A stretch of 64,000 nt of DNA from Hyphomicrobiales bacterium (GTDB lineage: Bacteria > Pseudomonadota > Alphaproteobacteria > Rhizobiales > Xanthobacteraceae), in the NCBI GenBank assembly GCA_016185205.1, contig JACPOA010000001.1:1-64000 (forward strand), in the 5' to 3' direction. Each line of letters opens with the position of its first letter. Position 1 is the stretch's first letter. Position numbers and translations under genes: made by a program. This document shows, in pieces, positions 8,503-16,471 of this stretch. A model generated the notes under the pieces. It had not been told where the DNA came from, did no database searches, and was given only the letters and a program-made list of their open reading frames with translations.

Positions 8503-9110
8503 CGCCGCGCGCATGCGTGCACGAACGTCGCGCGCGTCACACAAGCGCGCGCTCATGTCGGCGCAGCGATCTGTATTGCGCAAAATTTCCGATCGGAAAT
8601 GGAACTCGCGCGCGCAATTATGCAAAAATTTCGGCGGCGGCGGTGCGGCGTGGCCCGCGAATCACTTGCACTGATTCGCTCGTTTTTGATCGATTCCGGC
8701 TGTTGACGACCCGCGCGCAAGCCGAATTGTGCAAAATTATTTTGCGCTGCATTTGCATCGCATCATGTCGACAGCGACGCAAAAATTTGCGCGTCTGCGC
8801 GCGCTTCCAGTCGCTGCACGACGCGCACGACGCTTGCGCGACGTTGCAAGAAGTCCTTATTTCATCGATGTTTTTGCAACATGCGCACCACGTGCGCGCA
8901 ACGTTGCTCAGCGTTTGTTTACCACGATGTCGCGCGCGCGGTGCGCGTCGTTGCGCGCGCGCGACATGCGCAACGCGCGTCGCATACACACGTTGTTAAG
9001 GTGAGTCAGTGTTTTTTTCATTGCTCTGTAGTAAATGGAGTGCAGTGCGTGTCGATCCCCGACCGTACTGATGCGACACCCGCCATGATCCATGGCTAGG
9101 AGGGCAGCAA
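8503..9110 (+). other. 608-bp non-coding stretch rich in GCGC/TGCGCA words
   Basis: Between gatB and a 21-residue basic peptide gene the composition changes abruptly. GCGCGC, TGCGC and GCGCAAC words recur dozens of times in both orientations, interspersed with AT-rich pieces such as CAAAATTATTTTGCG. Open frames exist on both strands but look like Arg/Ala/His/Cys-rich by-products of the repeated words and match nothing I know. The last ~100 bp (9000-9110) lose the GCGC words and look like an ordinary leader ending in a strong ribosome-binding site. Confidence 0.5.
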
Positions 9111-9176
9111 ATGGCTAAACGCAGAAAGAAAGCAGCGGCACCGAAGAAGAAAAAGGGTCGGAAGAAGAGGCTCTAG
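9111..9176 (+). CDS. 21-residue Lys/Arg-rich basic peptide
   Basis: This short frame starts M-A-K-R-R-K-K and ends K-K-K-K-G-R-K-K-R-L; 13 of 21 residues are Lys or Arg. It is preceded by a near-perfect Shine-Dalgarno, TAGGAGGGCAGCAA then ATG, among the strongest in the window, which argues for translation. Such tails resemble histone-H1-like or SRA-like ribosome/nucleoid-associated peptides of Rhizobiales, but the gene is much shorter than known H1-like proteins. It may be an intact mini-protein or the stump of a longer gene. It sits at the end of the GCGC-rich stretch. Confidence 0.5.
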   Translation: MAKRRKKAAAPKKKKGRKKRL

Positions 9177-9299
9177 TCTTCTGACGTTACCGTTGGATCT
9201 TCGGCCCTAGTCGTCGAAGATTGCGTCATACGGGCCGGCGCGCGCGGAGTAACGAGCGCAACGCGGTTGCCCTGCAGCGCTCCGGACCCGATGACGACA

Positions 9300-9338
9300 G
9301 AGGGCGTCGGCGAGACCTTAGGTTTCGCCGACGCCCTC
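9300..9338 (+). terminator. Strong hairpin downstream of the basic-peptide gene
   Basis: GAGGGCGTCGGCGA at 9300-9313 pairs perfectly with TCGCCGACGCCCTC at 9325-9338, and the loop can close further (ACC-TTA-GGT). There is no U-tract after it, so it is either a weak or factor-assisted terminator, or the 3' hairpin of a small RNA whose body would lie in 9180-9300. Confidence 0.5.
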
Positions 9339-9405
9339 AGTGTATCGAGCGTAGTGGCCGCGCGGGCGGCTAAATTTTTTCGAAATTGCTAACGTTGGTT
9401 GCGCA

Positions 9406-9702
9406 TCAGCTCGCCGACTTCAGCCGCTTGTTGCAGGCGCTCCAATACTGCGGCCACTTCATTCCCTTCTCGATCTTGCCGGCGGCCTTGGCTTCCTTCC
9501 ATTCGGCGCCGCATTTCTTCTGACGCTCGCGCATGGCCGCTTGGCCGGCGCTTGGCGCCTTCTTCGGCTTGGCATCTGTTTTAGCCGGCGTGGCCGGCGT
9601 GGCCGGCGGCGCGTACTGCGCCATCGCGGGTTGCGTCAGTTGCGGCAGCGGTGCCGCGATCAGACCGGCGGCCACCAGCGCGGCGAACATCGCTTTGTAC
9701 AT
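9406..9702 (-). CDS. Small secreted protein with a Cys pair (PsiF-like)
   Basis: This is a 98-residue exported protein: signal peptide MYKAMFAALVAAGLIAA with cleavage near QPAMA-Q (residue 29), a Pro/Ala/Lys-rich linker, then a C-terminal module of about 40 residues with two cysteines (RQKKCGAEWKEAK ... KWPQYWSACNKRLK). The two-Cys helical module is reminiscent of PsiF-type small periplasmic proteins and common in Bradyrhizobiaceae; the cysteines probably form a disulfide. No function is known. It is divergent from the glutathione transferase gene. Confidence 0.6.
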   Translation of the reverse strand: MYKAMFAALVAAGLIAAPLPQLTQPAMAQYAPPATPATPAKTDAKPKKAPSAGQAAMRERQKKCGAEWKEAKAAGKIEKGMKWPQYWSACNKRLKSAS

Positions 9703-9890
9703 AAGAGCCCCCTTATTGCCGTGGCGGGCCGCGGCCGGTATGGCCGCAGTCCCGCAACCCCAAGCACCAGAATAGCCATCACAGGTTGTATTCGTCTAGT
9801 GCGGCGGCAGGCGCGCGGTTGCGGATTGCCGGCGGCGGCCTTAGGTCTGACTGTGATTTTGCGCAAGTTTTAGGGCAATGGAGCATCGAC

Positions 9891-10679
9891 ATGGCGCGCG
9901 GCAAGGCGAAGCAAGCAGGGGCAGCGAAGGCGGCCAAGAAGCCGAAAGGCAAAACGAGCGCCGGAGCGGCCAAAAAGCCGGCCAAGCCGATCGCGCTCTA
10001 TTACTGGCCGACGCCGAACGGCTTCAAGATTTCGATCATGCTGGAAGAGTGCAAGCTGCCCTACACGTTGATCCCGGTGAACATTTCCAAAGGCGAGCAG
10101 TTCAATCCGGACTTCCTGAAAATCTCCCCCAACAACCGCATGCCGGCGATCGTCGATCCCGCCGGCCCGGGCGGGCGACCGATCTCGATCTTCGAGTCGG
10201 GCGCGATCCTGCAATATCTCGGGCGCAAGACCGGCAAGTTCTATCCGAGCGATGAGCGCGCGCGCGTCGAGGTCGAGCAGTGGCTGTTCTGGCAGATGGG
10301 CGGGCTCGGGCCGATGGCCGGGCAACTCAACCACTTCAAGCATTACGCCAGGGAGACCCTGACTTACGCGATCGCCCGTTACGCGGACGAGGTCAACCGG
10401 CTCTACGGCGTGATGAACATCCGCCTGAAGGACCGCGAATTCCTCGCCGGCAAATATTCCATTGCCGACATGGCCTGCGTCGGCTGGACCAATCTGTGGG
10501 AGCGGCAGGGTCAGGACATCGAGCAGTTCCCGCATCTTAAGCGCTGGCTGGAAACGGTGAAGGCGCGGCCGGCGGTGCAGCGCGGCATGGCGCTCGGGCG
10601 CGAGCTGCGCAAGGGCATCGACATGAAGGATCCGAAAGTGCAGGCGGTGCTGTTCGGCCAGCGCGCGCGGGCGGGGTGA
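9891..10679 (+). CDS. Glutathione S-transferase, YghU/YfcG (Nu) class-like
   Basis: This 262-residue protein has an N-terminal thioredoxin-like GST domain (I-A-L-Y-Y-W-P-T-P-N-G-F-K-I-S near residue 35, then NNRMPAIVDP with the cis-Pro, then FESGAILQYL for the glutathione gamma-glutamyl site) and a C-terminal helical domain. The T-P-N-G motif and length match Nu-class enzymes, which act as disulfide-bond reductases using two glutathiones. ATG 9891 has GGAG 8 bases upstream. An unusual ~32-residue Lys/Ala-rich leader (M-A-R-G-K-A-K-Q-A-G ... K-K-P-A-K-P) precedes the fold; it looks like a basic nucleic-acid-binding tail, not a signal peptide. Confidence 0.82.
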   Translation: MARGKAKQAGAAKAAKKPKGKTSAGAAKKPAKPIALYYWPTPNGFKISIMLEECKLPYTLIPVNISKGEQFNPDFLKISPNNRMPAIVDPAGPGGRPISIFESGAILQYLGRKTGKFYPSDERARVEVEQWLFWQMGGLGPMAGQLNHFKHYARETLTYAIARYADEVNRLYGVMNIRLKDREFLAGKYSIADMACVGWTNLWERQGQDIEQFPHLKRWLETVKARPAVQRGMALGRELRKGIDMKDPKVQAVLFGQRARAG

Positions 10680-10711
10680 ATTTTCGCGGGGCCGACAGGA
10701 AGGGCGCGTGG

Positions 10712-11134
10712 TCAGTTTGCGCGCTTCCAGTTTTGGGTCTTGCAGAGAAAACCCAACACGCAGCCTTGGACCTTGGCGGTATTGCCGTTCGGCATCATGT
10801 GCGCGCTGTAGGTCTTGCCATCGTCGGCATTGTAGATCTGGCCTGACCATTTATTCGTGCCGCTGGGTGCCAAGCCGTGCACCACCTGCAAGCCGAGCAG
10901 GGGACGCGAGCGCTTGGCTGGATCGGGATTTTGCGTGTCGGTCTTCGGCTTGCCGGTACGCGCGTCGATCGGCTTTTCGAGCCAGACCACGGTGCCGCAC
11001 AGCTTGCCGCCGCAATTGGCGAGATGGACCTTGGTGCCGCCGTCCTCCGACAGCCAGACGCCCTCCGGCGTACCGGCCAGCGCCGCGCTCGACAAAATAA
11101 CCAGGCCGAACAAGGCCGCACAGACAGACTTCAT
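10712..11134 (-). CDS. DUF2147-family secreted protein
   Basis: This is a 140-residue exported protein with signal peptide MKSVCAALFGLVILSSAALAG (a 145-residue version from 11149 is possible). The mature part follows the DUF2147 pattern: P-E-G-V-W-L-S-E-D-G-G-T-K-V, then a C-G-G-K-L-C-G-T-V-V-W-L segment, then P-L-L-G-L-Q, and W-S-G-Q-I-Y-N-A-D-D-G-K-T-Y. The final ~20 residues (K-V-Q-G-C-V-L-G-F-L-C) carry a second Cys pair. DUF2147 is a lipocalin-like beta-barrel of unknown role in the periplasm. It is convergent with the GST gene. Confidence 0.78.
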   Translation of the reverse strand: MKSVCAALFGLVILSSAALAGTPEGVWLSEDGGTKVHLANCGGKLCGTVVWLEKPIDARTGKPKTDTQNPDPAKRSRPLLGLQVVHGLAPSGTNKWSGQIYNADDGKTYSAHMMPNGNTAKVQGCVLGFLCKTQNWKRAN

Positions 11135-11171
11135 CGCTCGATGTCCCATCGCTTCAATTCAAAGATGTTGG

Positions 11172-11265
11172 CCGGTGGTTAGTTCCCACTAAATCAGCGC
11201 GGTTAGCACTTCCTCAATGTATGACCCGAATAGTGCATTTGCGGCCGTATTACGACACTTTGGGC
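11172..11265. repeat. Diverged ~94-bp intergenic repeat, copy 1
   Basis: The stretch GGTGGTTAG...CCC.CT.AATC...CGGTTAGC ... GTGCATTTGCGGC.GTATT.CGAC found here recurs at 16784-16876 in the same orientation, with conserved blocks at both ends and a variable middle. No coding potential is seen. The two copies are 5.6 kb apart and flank the region containing the integrase. Confidence 0.5.
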
Positions 11266-11356
11266 GATCCCGCCGATCATCCTCGCCTCTGCCGATTCGT
11301 GATAACAAGCTGGATCAGCAAACCCTTGCTATGGCGAGGGGTTTTTCAGCAGCTTG

Positions 11357-11743
11357 CTAGGCGCGATACGCGGAGCGGTATGGCGCGAGAGAGGTAACGC
11401 CCAGTTGCAGATGAGCGTCTCGGTGCCGCTTTGACCGCGCGGTGACGGGCCGATCGATCAATGAGGAGCCGACGTTCACCTGGAAGCCGCCATCGGCGAG
11501 ATCCACGAATTTGATATGCTGTTCGAGCCAGACGTGTTCGACCGCATGGACGGTAGCGCGGCGTGGTTCGGTATCGCCCTGCTCCAGCTTGTGGACGGCG
11601 CGTTGCGTCAGCCCGATACGGAAGGCCAGCTCGCTCTGGCTCCAGCCGAGCAAAGCTCGCGTGACTCGCATCTTCATCGCGAACACTTGGTGCTCGCGTC
11701 GGATGATCTCGGCGAAGCGATCAGACAGAATGTGCGTCGTCAT
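11357..11743 (-). CDS. XRE-family helix-turn-helix regulator
   Basis: This 128-residue protein contains an XRE-type HTH at about residues 24-75: M-R-V-T-R-A-L-L-G-W-S-Q-S-E-L-A-F-R-I-G-L then A-V-H-K-L-E-Q-G. The start is taken as Met at 11743 (MTTHILSDRFAEII); a longer frame reaches 11818 but would cross the hairpin at 11780-11803. The C-terminal ~50 residues have no recognisable domain. It lies just downstream of the silent porin copy on the same strand. Targets are unknown. Confidence 0.78.
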   Translation of the reverse strand: MTTHILSDRFAEIIRREHQVFAMKMRVTRALLGWSQSELAFRIGLTQRAVHKLEQGDTEPRRATVHAVEHVWLEQHIKFVDLADGGFQVNVGSSLIDRPVTARSKRHRDAHLQLGVTSLAPYRSAYRA

Positions 11744-11779
11744 CAACAATAGAACTGTGTGCTTGCTTGAGCTTGTAGT

Positions 11780-11803
11780 CCCCCGGCGGTTTCCCGCCGG
11801 GGG
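11780..11803 (-). terminator. Hairpin downstream of the porin remnant
   Basis: CCCCCGGCGG at 11780-11789 and CCGCCGGGGG at 11794-11803 form a perfect 10-bp stem with a 4-nt loop. Read on the minus strand it corresponds to the terminator of the intact porin at 22304-22334, but here the U-tract after the stem has been lost (ACTAC follows), so termination is probably weak. Confidence 0.6.
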
Positions 11804-11841
11804 TTCTTGACTAACCAACCTTGATCAACCGACCTGCCTGC

Positions 11842-11862
11842 GCGAAGCCGAAGCGGCTTCGC
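11842..11862. repeat. REP-like palindrome inserted after the porin remnant stop
   Basis: GCGAAGCCG-AAG-CGGCTTCGC is a perfect 9-bp inverted repeat inside a ~46-bp block lying between the porin stop and a downstream sequence that is otherwise shared with the intact porin locus. The block is absent at the equivalent point of the intact copy. Confidence 0.6.
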
Positions 11863-11878
11863 TTAGGCGAAGGCCAAG

Positions 11879-13315
11879 TCAGGGATAGAAGGCATGTTGC
11901 ACGCGGAAGATACCCGACCACAAGTCGCCGTTACCGCCAACGAGTGTGGACGGAGTGCCTTGAACGGTCGAGGTGAAGCGAGCGCCTTGCATGGCGCCAT
12001 CAACCTTCGTGTACATGACTTCGAGGCTGATATCGAGATTTTGCACGGCGCGCCACGTCGTGCGCGAGCCAAGCTGCCAGGACGAGAAGTTCGTGCAGCC
12101 TGCGCCCACCCCTGCTACACCGGTTGCGTCGTTAATTGCATTCGCGCAAACGAGGGTGTCGATCGCGTTGCTGTTGGCCTGGTATTTGTTATAGACGCCA
12201 ACCAGCGTCGAATTCCACTTCGCGTTCCAGTTATGGCTGTAGCCGCCGATGAAATTCCATACCGTCGGCAGTTCCAAGCTACCCCCGGCGGCTCTGTTGG
12301 TGTTGTAATAGGCGTCGTCAAACCAGCCCACCGCGACCGTGCTTCCGTTCCGCAACCCATAGCCAGGGCCTTGGGCGGTAAGAACACTCGGGTCCGAGCA
12401 GTAGCGGGTTGCACCCTTGCAGTAGTTGGACGCGATCGTCATGTGGTCGCCCGCGCCGAGCATCGGCAGGTTGAGCTTGACGCCGCCGCCGAGAGCCCAG
12501 CCGATTGCGTCTGAGGGGCCAGCCGAACTAGCGGTGTTGACAGGTAGAGTATAGTAGGCGGCATTGTTGTTATGCAGGGCGCCAGCGATCTGCGCCGAGC
12601 CCCACGCCTGATCGAGGCGGAGGTTGGCGACGACATCGGGAACCTTGTTGCCGCCATTGGACAATGCATTCGAAAAGCCCGCGCCGAAGTTAGGGCCGGC
12701 GACGCCGGTGAGGCTGACAGCGGGGGCAGCGCCGGTGGCGCCAACCGCGACGATCGGCAACAGCTGCTCGTTATGAGACTCCAACGAGAGCGACGCCGAC
12801 AGACCGCTGCCGAACACGGCGGTGTAAGCGAGCATTGGAGTGCCGGTGCCGCCGGTGTCCGCCCACAGGAAGGGGGTCTGGTTGCTGTAGGCCGGCGTGT
12901 TGAAGAAGTCGAAGAACGACTGCGACTTGCCGAACGTGAAGCCGCCGATCTGAATGAAGGCGCGGTCCAAAAACGCGGTCGCCCCGGTAGCGCCAATGGT
13001 CGGATCGCCATCCGAAAACTGCCAGCCGCCGCGCAAATAGGTACGCAGCGTGCCGTATTCGGTCTGCGAGCGAATGTCCCACGATATGACGCCGCGGGCA
13101 CGGCTCGTCAGTTGTTGCTGCGTGCGCGTCCGCAACGCGTCGTTACTGCCGGCTGACCTGCCAGCCAGGTTGTTGTTGAACTGAGACGCGAACGAGCCGT
13201 AGGAATTCGCGTTCCACTCGCCGCGCACGAACCCACCCATCTTGACGCAGGTATCGGTGCCCGGGATGTAATAGAACCCCGCACCGTACAGACTGCAAAT
13301 CTTCACGTACTGGAC
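11879..13315 (-). pseudogene. Rhizobiales porin body lacking signal peptide and start (silent copy)
   Basis: An uninterrupted ~475-codon porin body (porin_2 / Omp2-type 16-stranded outer-membrane channel) reads V-Q-Y-V-K-I-C-S-L-Y-G-A-G-F ... to a C-terminal F-R-V-Q-H-A-F-Y-P. Similarity to the complete porin at 20827 begins abruptly at GTCCAGTACGTG; the ~25 residues of signal peptide, the ATG, the GGAGG and the leader are missing. Upstream in frame there is only unrelated sequence back to a TGA near 13385. The GTG at 13306 is an internal Val codon with no ribosome-binding site. The body has no stops or frameshifts, so it is either recent debris or a maintained silent cassette. Confidence 0.8.
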
Positions 13316-13688
13316 GAGTTGGACGCGATTACCTATAGCAATCTCAACAATGATGCGTAGGCTTCGCGTCCAGGTATCTGAGAGCAGACCAATTATTTCG
13401 GATCATCGCTGGGTATGCCGTGGGTGCTATGGAATACTAACGTTCTGTCTGCCCACCCGAGTTTGCCGCCACATAAAAATCGACCACCGAAACCGAGTGG
13501 GTATAGCCTAGGTTGCGTGCCGAGCGGGCAACAGGGTACCGCGAATCGTTCGCAATGAAGCGAATATCGTGCCATCCAAAGGTTATGTTTGGGTAAATGC
13601 ACATCGCGCGCAGGCGCCATATGGCGGCACGACGTTCAACTTCAGCAGAGTGCGCGGATCGAACCGGGTGCGGCGCTAGCTTGACTAC
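13316..13688. other. Gene-free spacer between porin remnant and integrase
   Basis: 373 bp holding no convincing gene. A 75-codon frame on the minus strand (13393-13620) has no ribosome-binding site and no recognisable features. This is where the porin promoter and signal sequence would be expected if the copy were complete. Confidence 0.4.
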
Positions 13689-14903
13689 TCAGACACCGAT
13701 CCGAAATGCGTGGCCATTGACCGATGCGCCGCGATGCCCGAACCCCGCATCGGGAAGTCGGACAGCATCCTGGATCAAATCGGCGGCGTCGTTCAGCGTC
13801 TCCCGGGTGAGATGCGCGTAGCGCTGTGTCGTGCGCGCATGCAGGTGGCCAAGCAGGCCTTGAACGACGTAAAGCGACACGCCGCGGTTAACCAGGAAGC
13901 TCGCGAAAGAATGGCGCAGATCGTGCAGACGGACATCGGGAAGACCGGCGCGTTTGCGGATGCGATCCCAAGGAAAATAAAGCGACGCGCTTGGCCGGCC
14001 GGTCACGGGTGACGGAAAGATATAGGGATTACCCTCAATGCGCGGCGCCGACGTCAGCAGCGCGATCGCAGGTTTGTTCAAGGCGATCATACGCGCGTGA
14101 CCAGATTTCGATTTCGGTACCAACAGTGTCTTGTTCTTCCAATCGATATAGTCCCATTGTGCGAAGGTGATCTCGTTGCGACGTCCGCCGGTCAGCAGCA
14201 ACAGCATGATTGCGCGCGCCGCGGTCTGATTCTCGTCGGCATGGATCGACCGCACCAGAATTTCAGTCTCTTCCTCGGTGAGGAAGCGATTGCGCAGCAC
14301 ATCCGGTCCGGCGGTGAGGCCGGTAGCTGGATTGTCGATACCGCCCGGCACTTTCCACTTGCGCGCAAGATTGTACATGTAGCGCAAAATAACGATCACG
14401 CGGTTCATGGTGCCGGATGCATAACCGCTCTCGCGCATGCGGTTGATCAGGTTGGCGATGGCGTCGGCCTTGACCTCGTCGAGCGCCAGATGGCCGAGCT
14501 CCGGCAGGACATGAATGCGCAGAACCGTCTCGTCGGTCTGCCAGCTATTTTTGTAAGTGCGCACGTATGGCAGGTAGCGCTCCTGCACGAATAGGCTGAG
14601 GCGCGGCACCGCGCGCATCTCTCGCCGCTTCTGCTGCGGGTCGGCGCCAAGCAGCGCCTCGGCGACGACTTGGCGCGCCTTGCGGCGGGCTTGCTCCAAA
14701 GTCAGCACGTCGGTCGGGCCGATTTTGTATTGGCGTTCGCGGCCACGCTCATCGGTATAGCGCTGATAATAGGTCTTGCCACCGGAACAGCGCACTTCAA
14801 GCATGAAGCCGCGCTGCCGGGCATCAAAAAAGTCGATCTTCTTTCGCCCCATTGCGCAGAGGGCCCGACGCACGAAATTGGCGGAAAATGCAACGGTTGG
14901 CAT
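13689..14903 (-). CDS. Tyrosine-type site-specific recombinase/integrase
   Basis: This ~404-residue phage/ICE-type integrase has an N-terminal arm-binding DUF4102-like region (G-R-K-K-I-D-F-F-D-A-R-Q-R-G-F then L-E-V-R-C-S-G-G-K), a core-binding SAM-like helical domain around residues 95-180, and a catalytic domain with Arg in GGRRNEI, H-D-L-R-H-S, L-L-G-H-L-H and the nucleophile Tyr in T-T-Q-R-Y-A-H-L. All catalytic residues appear intact. Start: Met at 14903 or the one at 14852 (MGRKKIDFFD). An AT-rich leader with a palindrome lies upstream. No excisionase gene or clear attachment repeat is visible. Confidence 0.88.
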   Translation of the reverse strand: MPTVAFSANFVRRALCAMGRKKIDFFDARQRGFMLEVRCSGGKTYYQRYTDERGRERQYKIGPTDVLTLEQARRKARQVVAEALLGADPQQKRREMRAVPRLSLFVQERYLPYVRTYKNSWQTDETVLRIHVLPELGHLALDEVKADAIANLINRMRESGYASGTMNRVIVILRYMYNLARKWKVPGGIDNPATGLTAGPDVLRNRFLTEEETEILVRSIHADENQTAARAIMLLLLTGGRRNEITFAQWDYIDWKNKTLLVPKSKSGHARMIALNKPAIALLTSAPRIEGNPYIFPSPVTGRPSASLYFPWDRIRKRAGLPDVRLHDLRHSFASFLVNRGVSLYVVQGLLGHLHARTTQRYAHLTRETLNDAADLIQDAVRLPDAGFGHRGASVNGHAFRIGV

Positions 14904-15679
14904 CACTCGACCACAGCTTGGGCTCAAAACTATCTATTCTCGGCTCCAAATTTGAAGTAAGAATTGCCAAACATCAAGACTTGATAATTGTTTTTTATCA
15001 AATGATTACACGCAGTACTGTATTTAGTAAGCGTAAGTCATAATTTATGTAGTTCTATACATGACATTGCTTATGGTTAGCTCTTGGATTCGAGAATTTA
15101 TTTGCGTTTACTGTTGGCCGGCCAGTTGAGGGCAATCACACAGGTTGGGCATGTCTTCCTCCTTTTTCTTCGCGCATGGTTGCGGAAGATTCAGATCGCG
15201 AGCGTCTGATCTGCGCTCATAGCCATAAGTTCGGAGTAGGATGTCCACAGGTTACAGTTTTATGATTTATTCTTCATAATTTATTCACAGCAACTTACGC
15301 TCTGAATCGGGGGAGGATTCTCAAGGCTTTCGAACCCGACCTCGTTGGCTCTTCTGGCGTAGCGACTGGTTGCGGTATCGCATTACGGACGTGGGCAATC
15401 TTTCCCGCGTGTGCAGCCGCATCTCTACCGGCAGGCGTCCTGCTTCCTTTTCGTGTCTTGCCGTCATTCCCGAGATGATGTCGCCCCGAGTTGGCCAACC
15501 GTGCATCGAGAATTGAAGCGCTGCTATTTGGGCCGAGATGGACCGGCGACCTGGGCAATGCCGGCGGGACAATATTTATTTTCGCGCCCTGTAACCTGCC
15601 GGCATCCCACTCCGAATTTATGGCTAGGAGCGCAGATAAAGCGCATCCGGATTTTAGTCCTCTCACGGGAGAATGCAAA
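14904..15679. other. 776-bp AT-enriched intergenic region upstream of the integrase
   Basis: The stretch is markedly AT-richer than its surroundings at 14940-15100 and around 15250-15290, suggesting foreign origin or promoter-rich DNA. It contains the inverted repeat at 14981-15001. Open frames at 15295-15735 (minus) and 15411-15782 (plus) lack ribosome-binding sites and recognisable domains, so I do not call them. Confidence 0.4.
14981..15001. promoter_or_regulatory. Inverted repeat upstream of the integrase (candidate operator)
   Basis: TTGATAA-TTGTTTT-TTATCAA is a perfect 7-bp inverted repeat with a 7-bp spacer, 78 bp upstream of the integrase start in an AT-rich tract. It could be a repressor site or a recombinase accessory site. 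No cognate regulator is identified. Confidence 0.35.
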
Positions 15680-15964
15680 ATGTCTGTTTTGTTCAAAGGA
15701 ACGTTGGTGGCGGCGGCGCTCGCCATTGCGAGCATCGCGACCGCTACCGCTCAAAAGCTGTCCGACGGCACGGCGATCATAGTCACATCGACGGGCGAAA
15801 TGAAAAAGATGAAACACAAGCATGCAAATCAAGTGCCTGCCGGCTATACGGAGGTTGTAGGCCACTCCGATACGGGCAACACGGTAATGATAATGGTGAA
15901 CGGCAAAATGTATATGAAGGCCGGTGTGTCGGGCCGTGACGTTGACGAACAATATTTGCGATAA
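15680..15964 (+). CDS. Small exported protein of unknown function
   Basis: This 94-residue protein begins MSVLFKGTLVAAALAIASIATATA-Q, a clear signal peptide cut near residue 24. The mature part is about 70 residues and Lys/His/Met-rich (T-G-E-M-K-K-M-K-H-K-H-A-N-Q-V-P-A-G-Y-T-E-V), with later Met-rich strands (V-M-I-M-V-N-G-K-M-Y-M-K). The Met/His content hints at metal (copper) contact, but this is speculation. GGGAGA lies 8 bases before ATG 15680. I do not recognise a family. Confidence 0.6.
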   Translation: MSVLFKGTLVAAALAIASIATATAQKLSDGTAIIVTSTGEMKKMKHKHANQVPAGYTEVVGHSDTGNTVMIMVNGKMYMKAGVSGRDVDEQYLR

Positions 15965-16171
15965 AGTCAGCGGGGCGGTACCCCAGCGTTCCCTTTAATC
16001 GGGTGCCGCCCATTCTCAAATAAAATTTTGCACCTTGTGAGCCGTCAAGCCGAGTCCATGCCTCAGACGCGACGGAGGTTCGGTGCGCTCCGACGGGACC
16101 GAGACGCCAGCGACACGGCACGATGGTCGTAAACGCTCAACAAAGCGCGCAACCGATCGATTTCCGACAAG

Positions 16172-16471
16172 TCAATACTTTCGGACGTCGCGGTTGCGGT
16201 GAGCTTCATGCTTGTATTTTTTCACCGGGCCCGGCTCGCCGACATAACGCGGGTTCTGAGTGCAAGTGCCGCGATTGCCGGCCAGAACGTTAGGCACGCA
16301 TTCCTCGACCGTGCGATATTGGCAGTCCCAGTATACCGACTGGGGTCCGCTGGATATCACCGCACACCAGGGGGCTTCGCTGGCCCGCAGCGGGTGCATA
16401 TCAAACAACATGACTGTCATGACGACGGGTATGGCCAGAGTTGGAAATAAACGCATTGGAAAAAAGCGCAT
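16172..16471 (-). CDS. DUF3551-type small secreted protein
   Basis: This 99-residue protein has a hydrophobic leader (MRFFPMRLFPTLAIPVVMTVML) and a mature region with the DUF3551 pattern known from Bradyrhizobiaceae: A-P-W-C-A-V-I-S, Y-W-D-C-Q-Y, T-V-E-E-C-V-P, and G-N-R-G-T-C-T-Q-N-P-R-Y. Four cysteines probably form two disulfides in the periplasm. Function is unknown. The internal Met at position 6 could be the real start. A second member of the same family is at 17554-17814. Confidence 0.72.
   Translation of the reverse strand: MRFFPMRLFPTLAIPVVMTVMLFDMHPLRASEAPWCAVISSGPQSVYWDCQYRTVEECVPNVLAGNRGTCTQNPRYVGEPGPVKKYKHEAHRNRDVRKY

Noticed and set aside
8618..8989. 123-codon minus-strand frame and several plus-strand frames in the GCGC-rich stretch
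   Set aside because: Residue content (Arg, Ala, Cys, His) follows from the repeated words in every frame; no consistent protein.
13393..13620. 75-codon minus-strand frame between porin remnant and integrase
   Set aside because: No ribosome-binding site, no recognisable sequence; lies where the lost porin upstream region would be.
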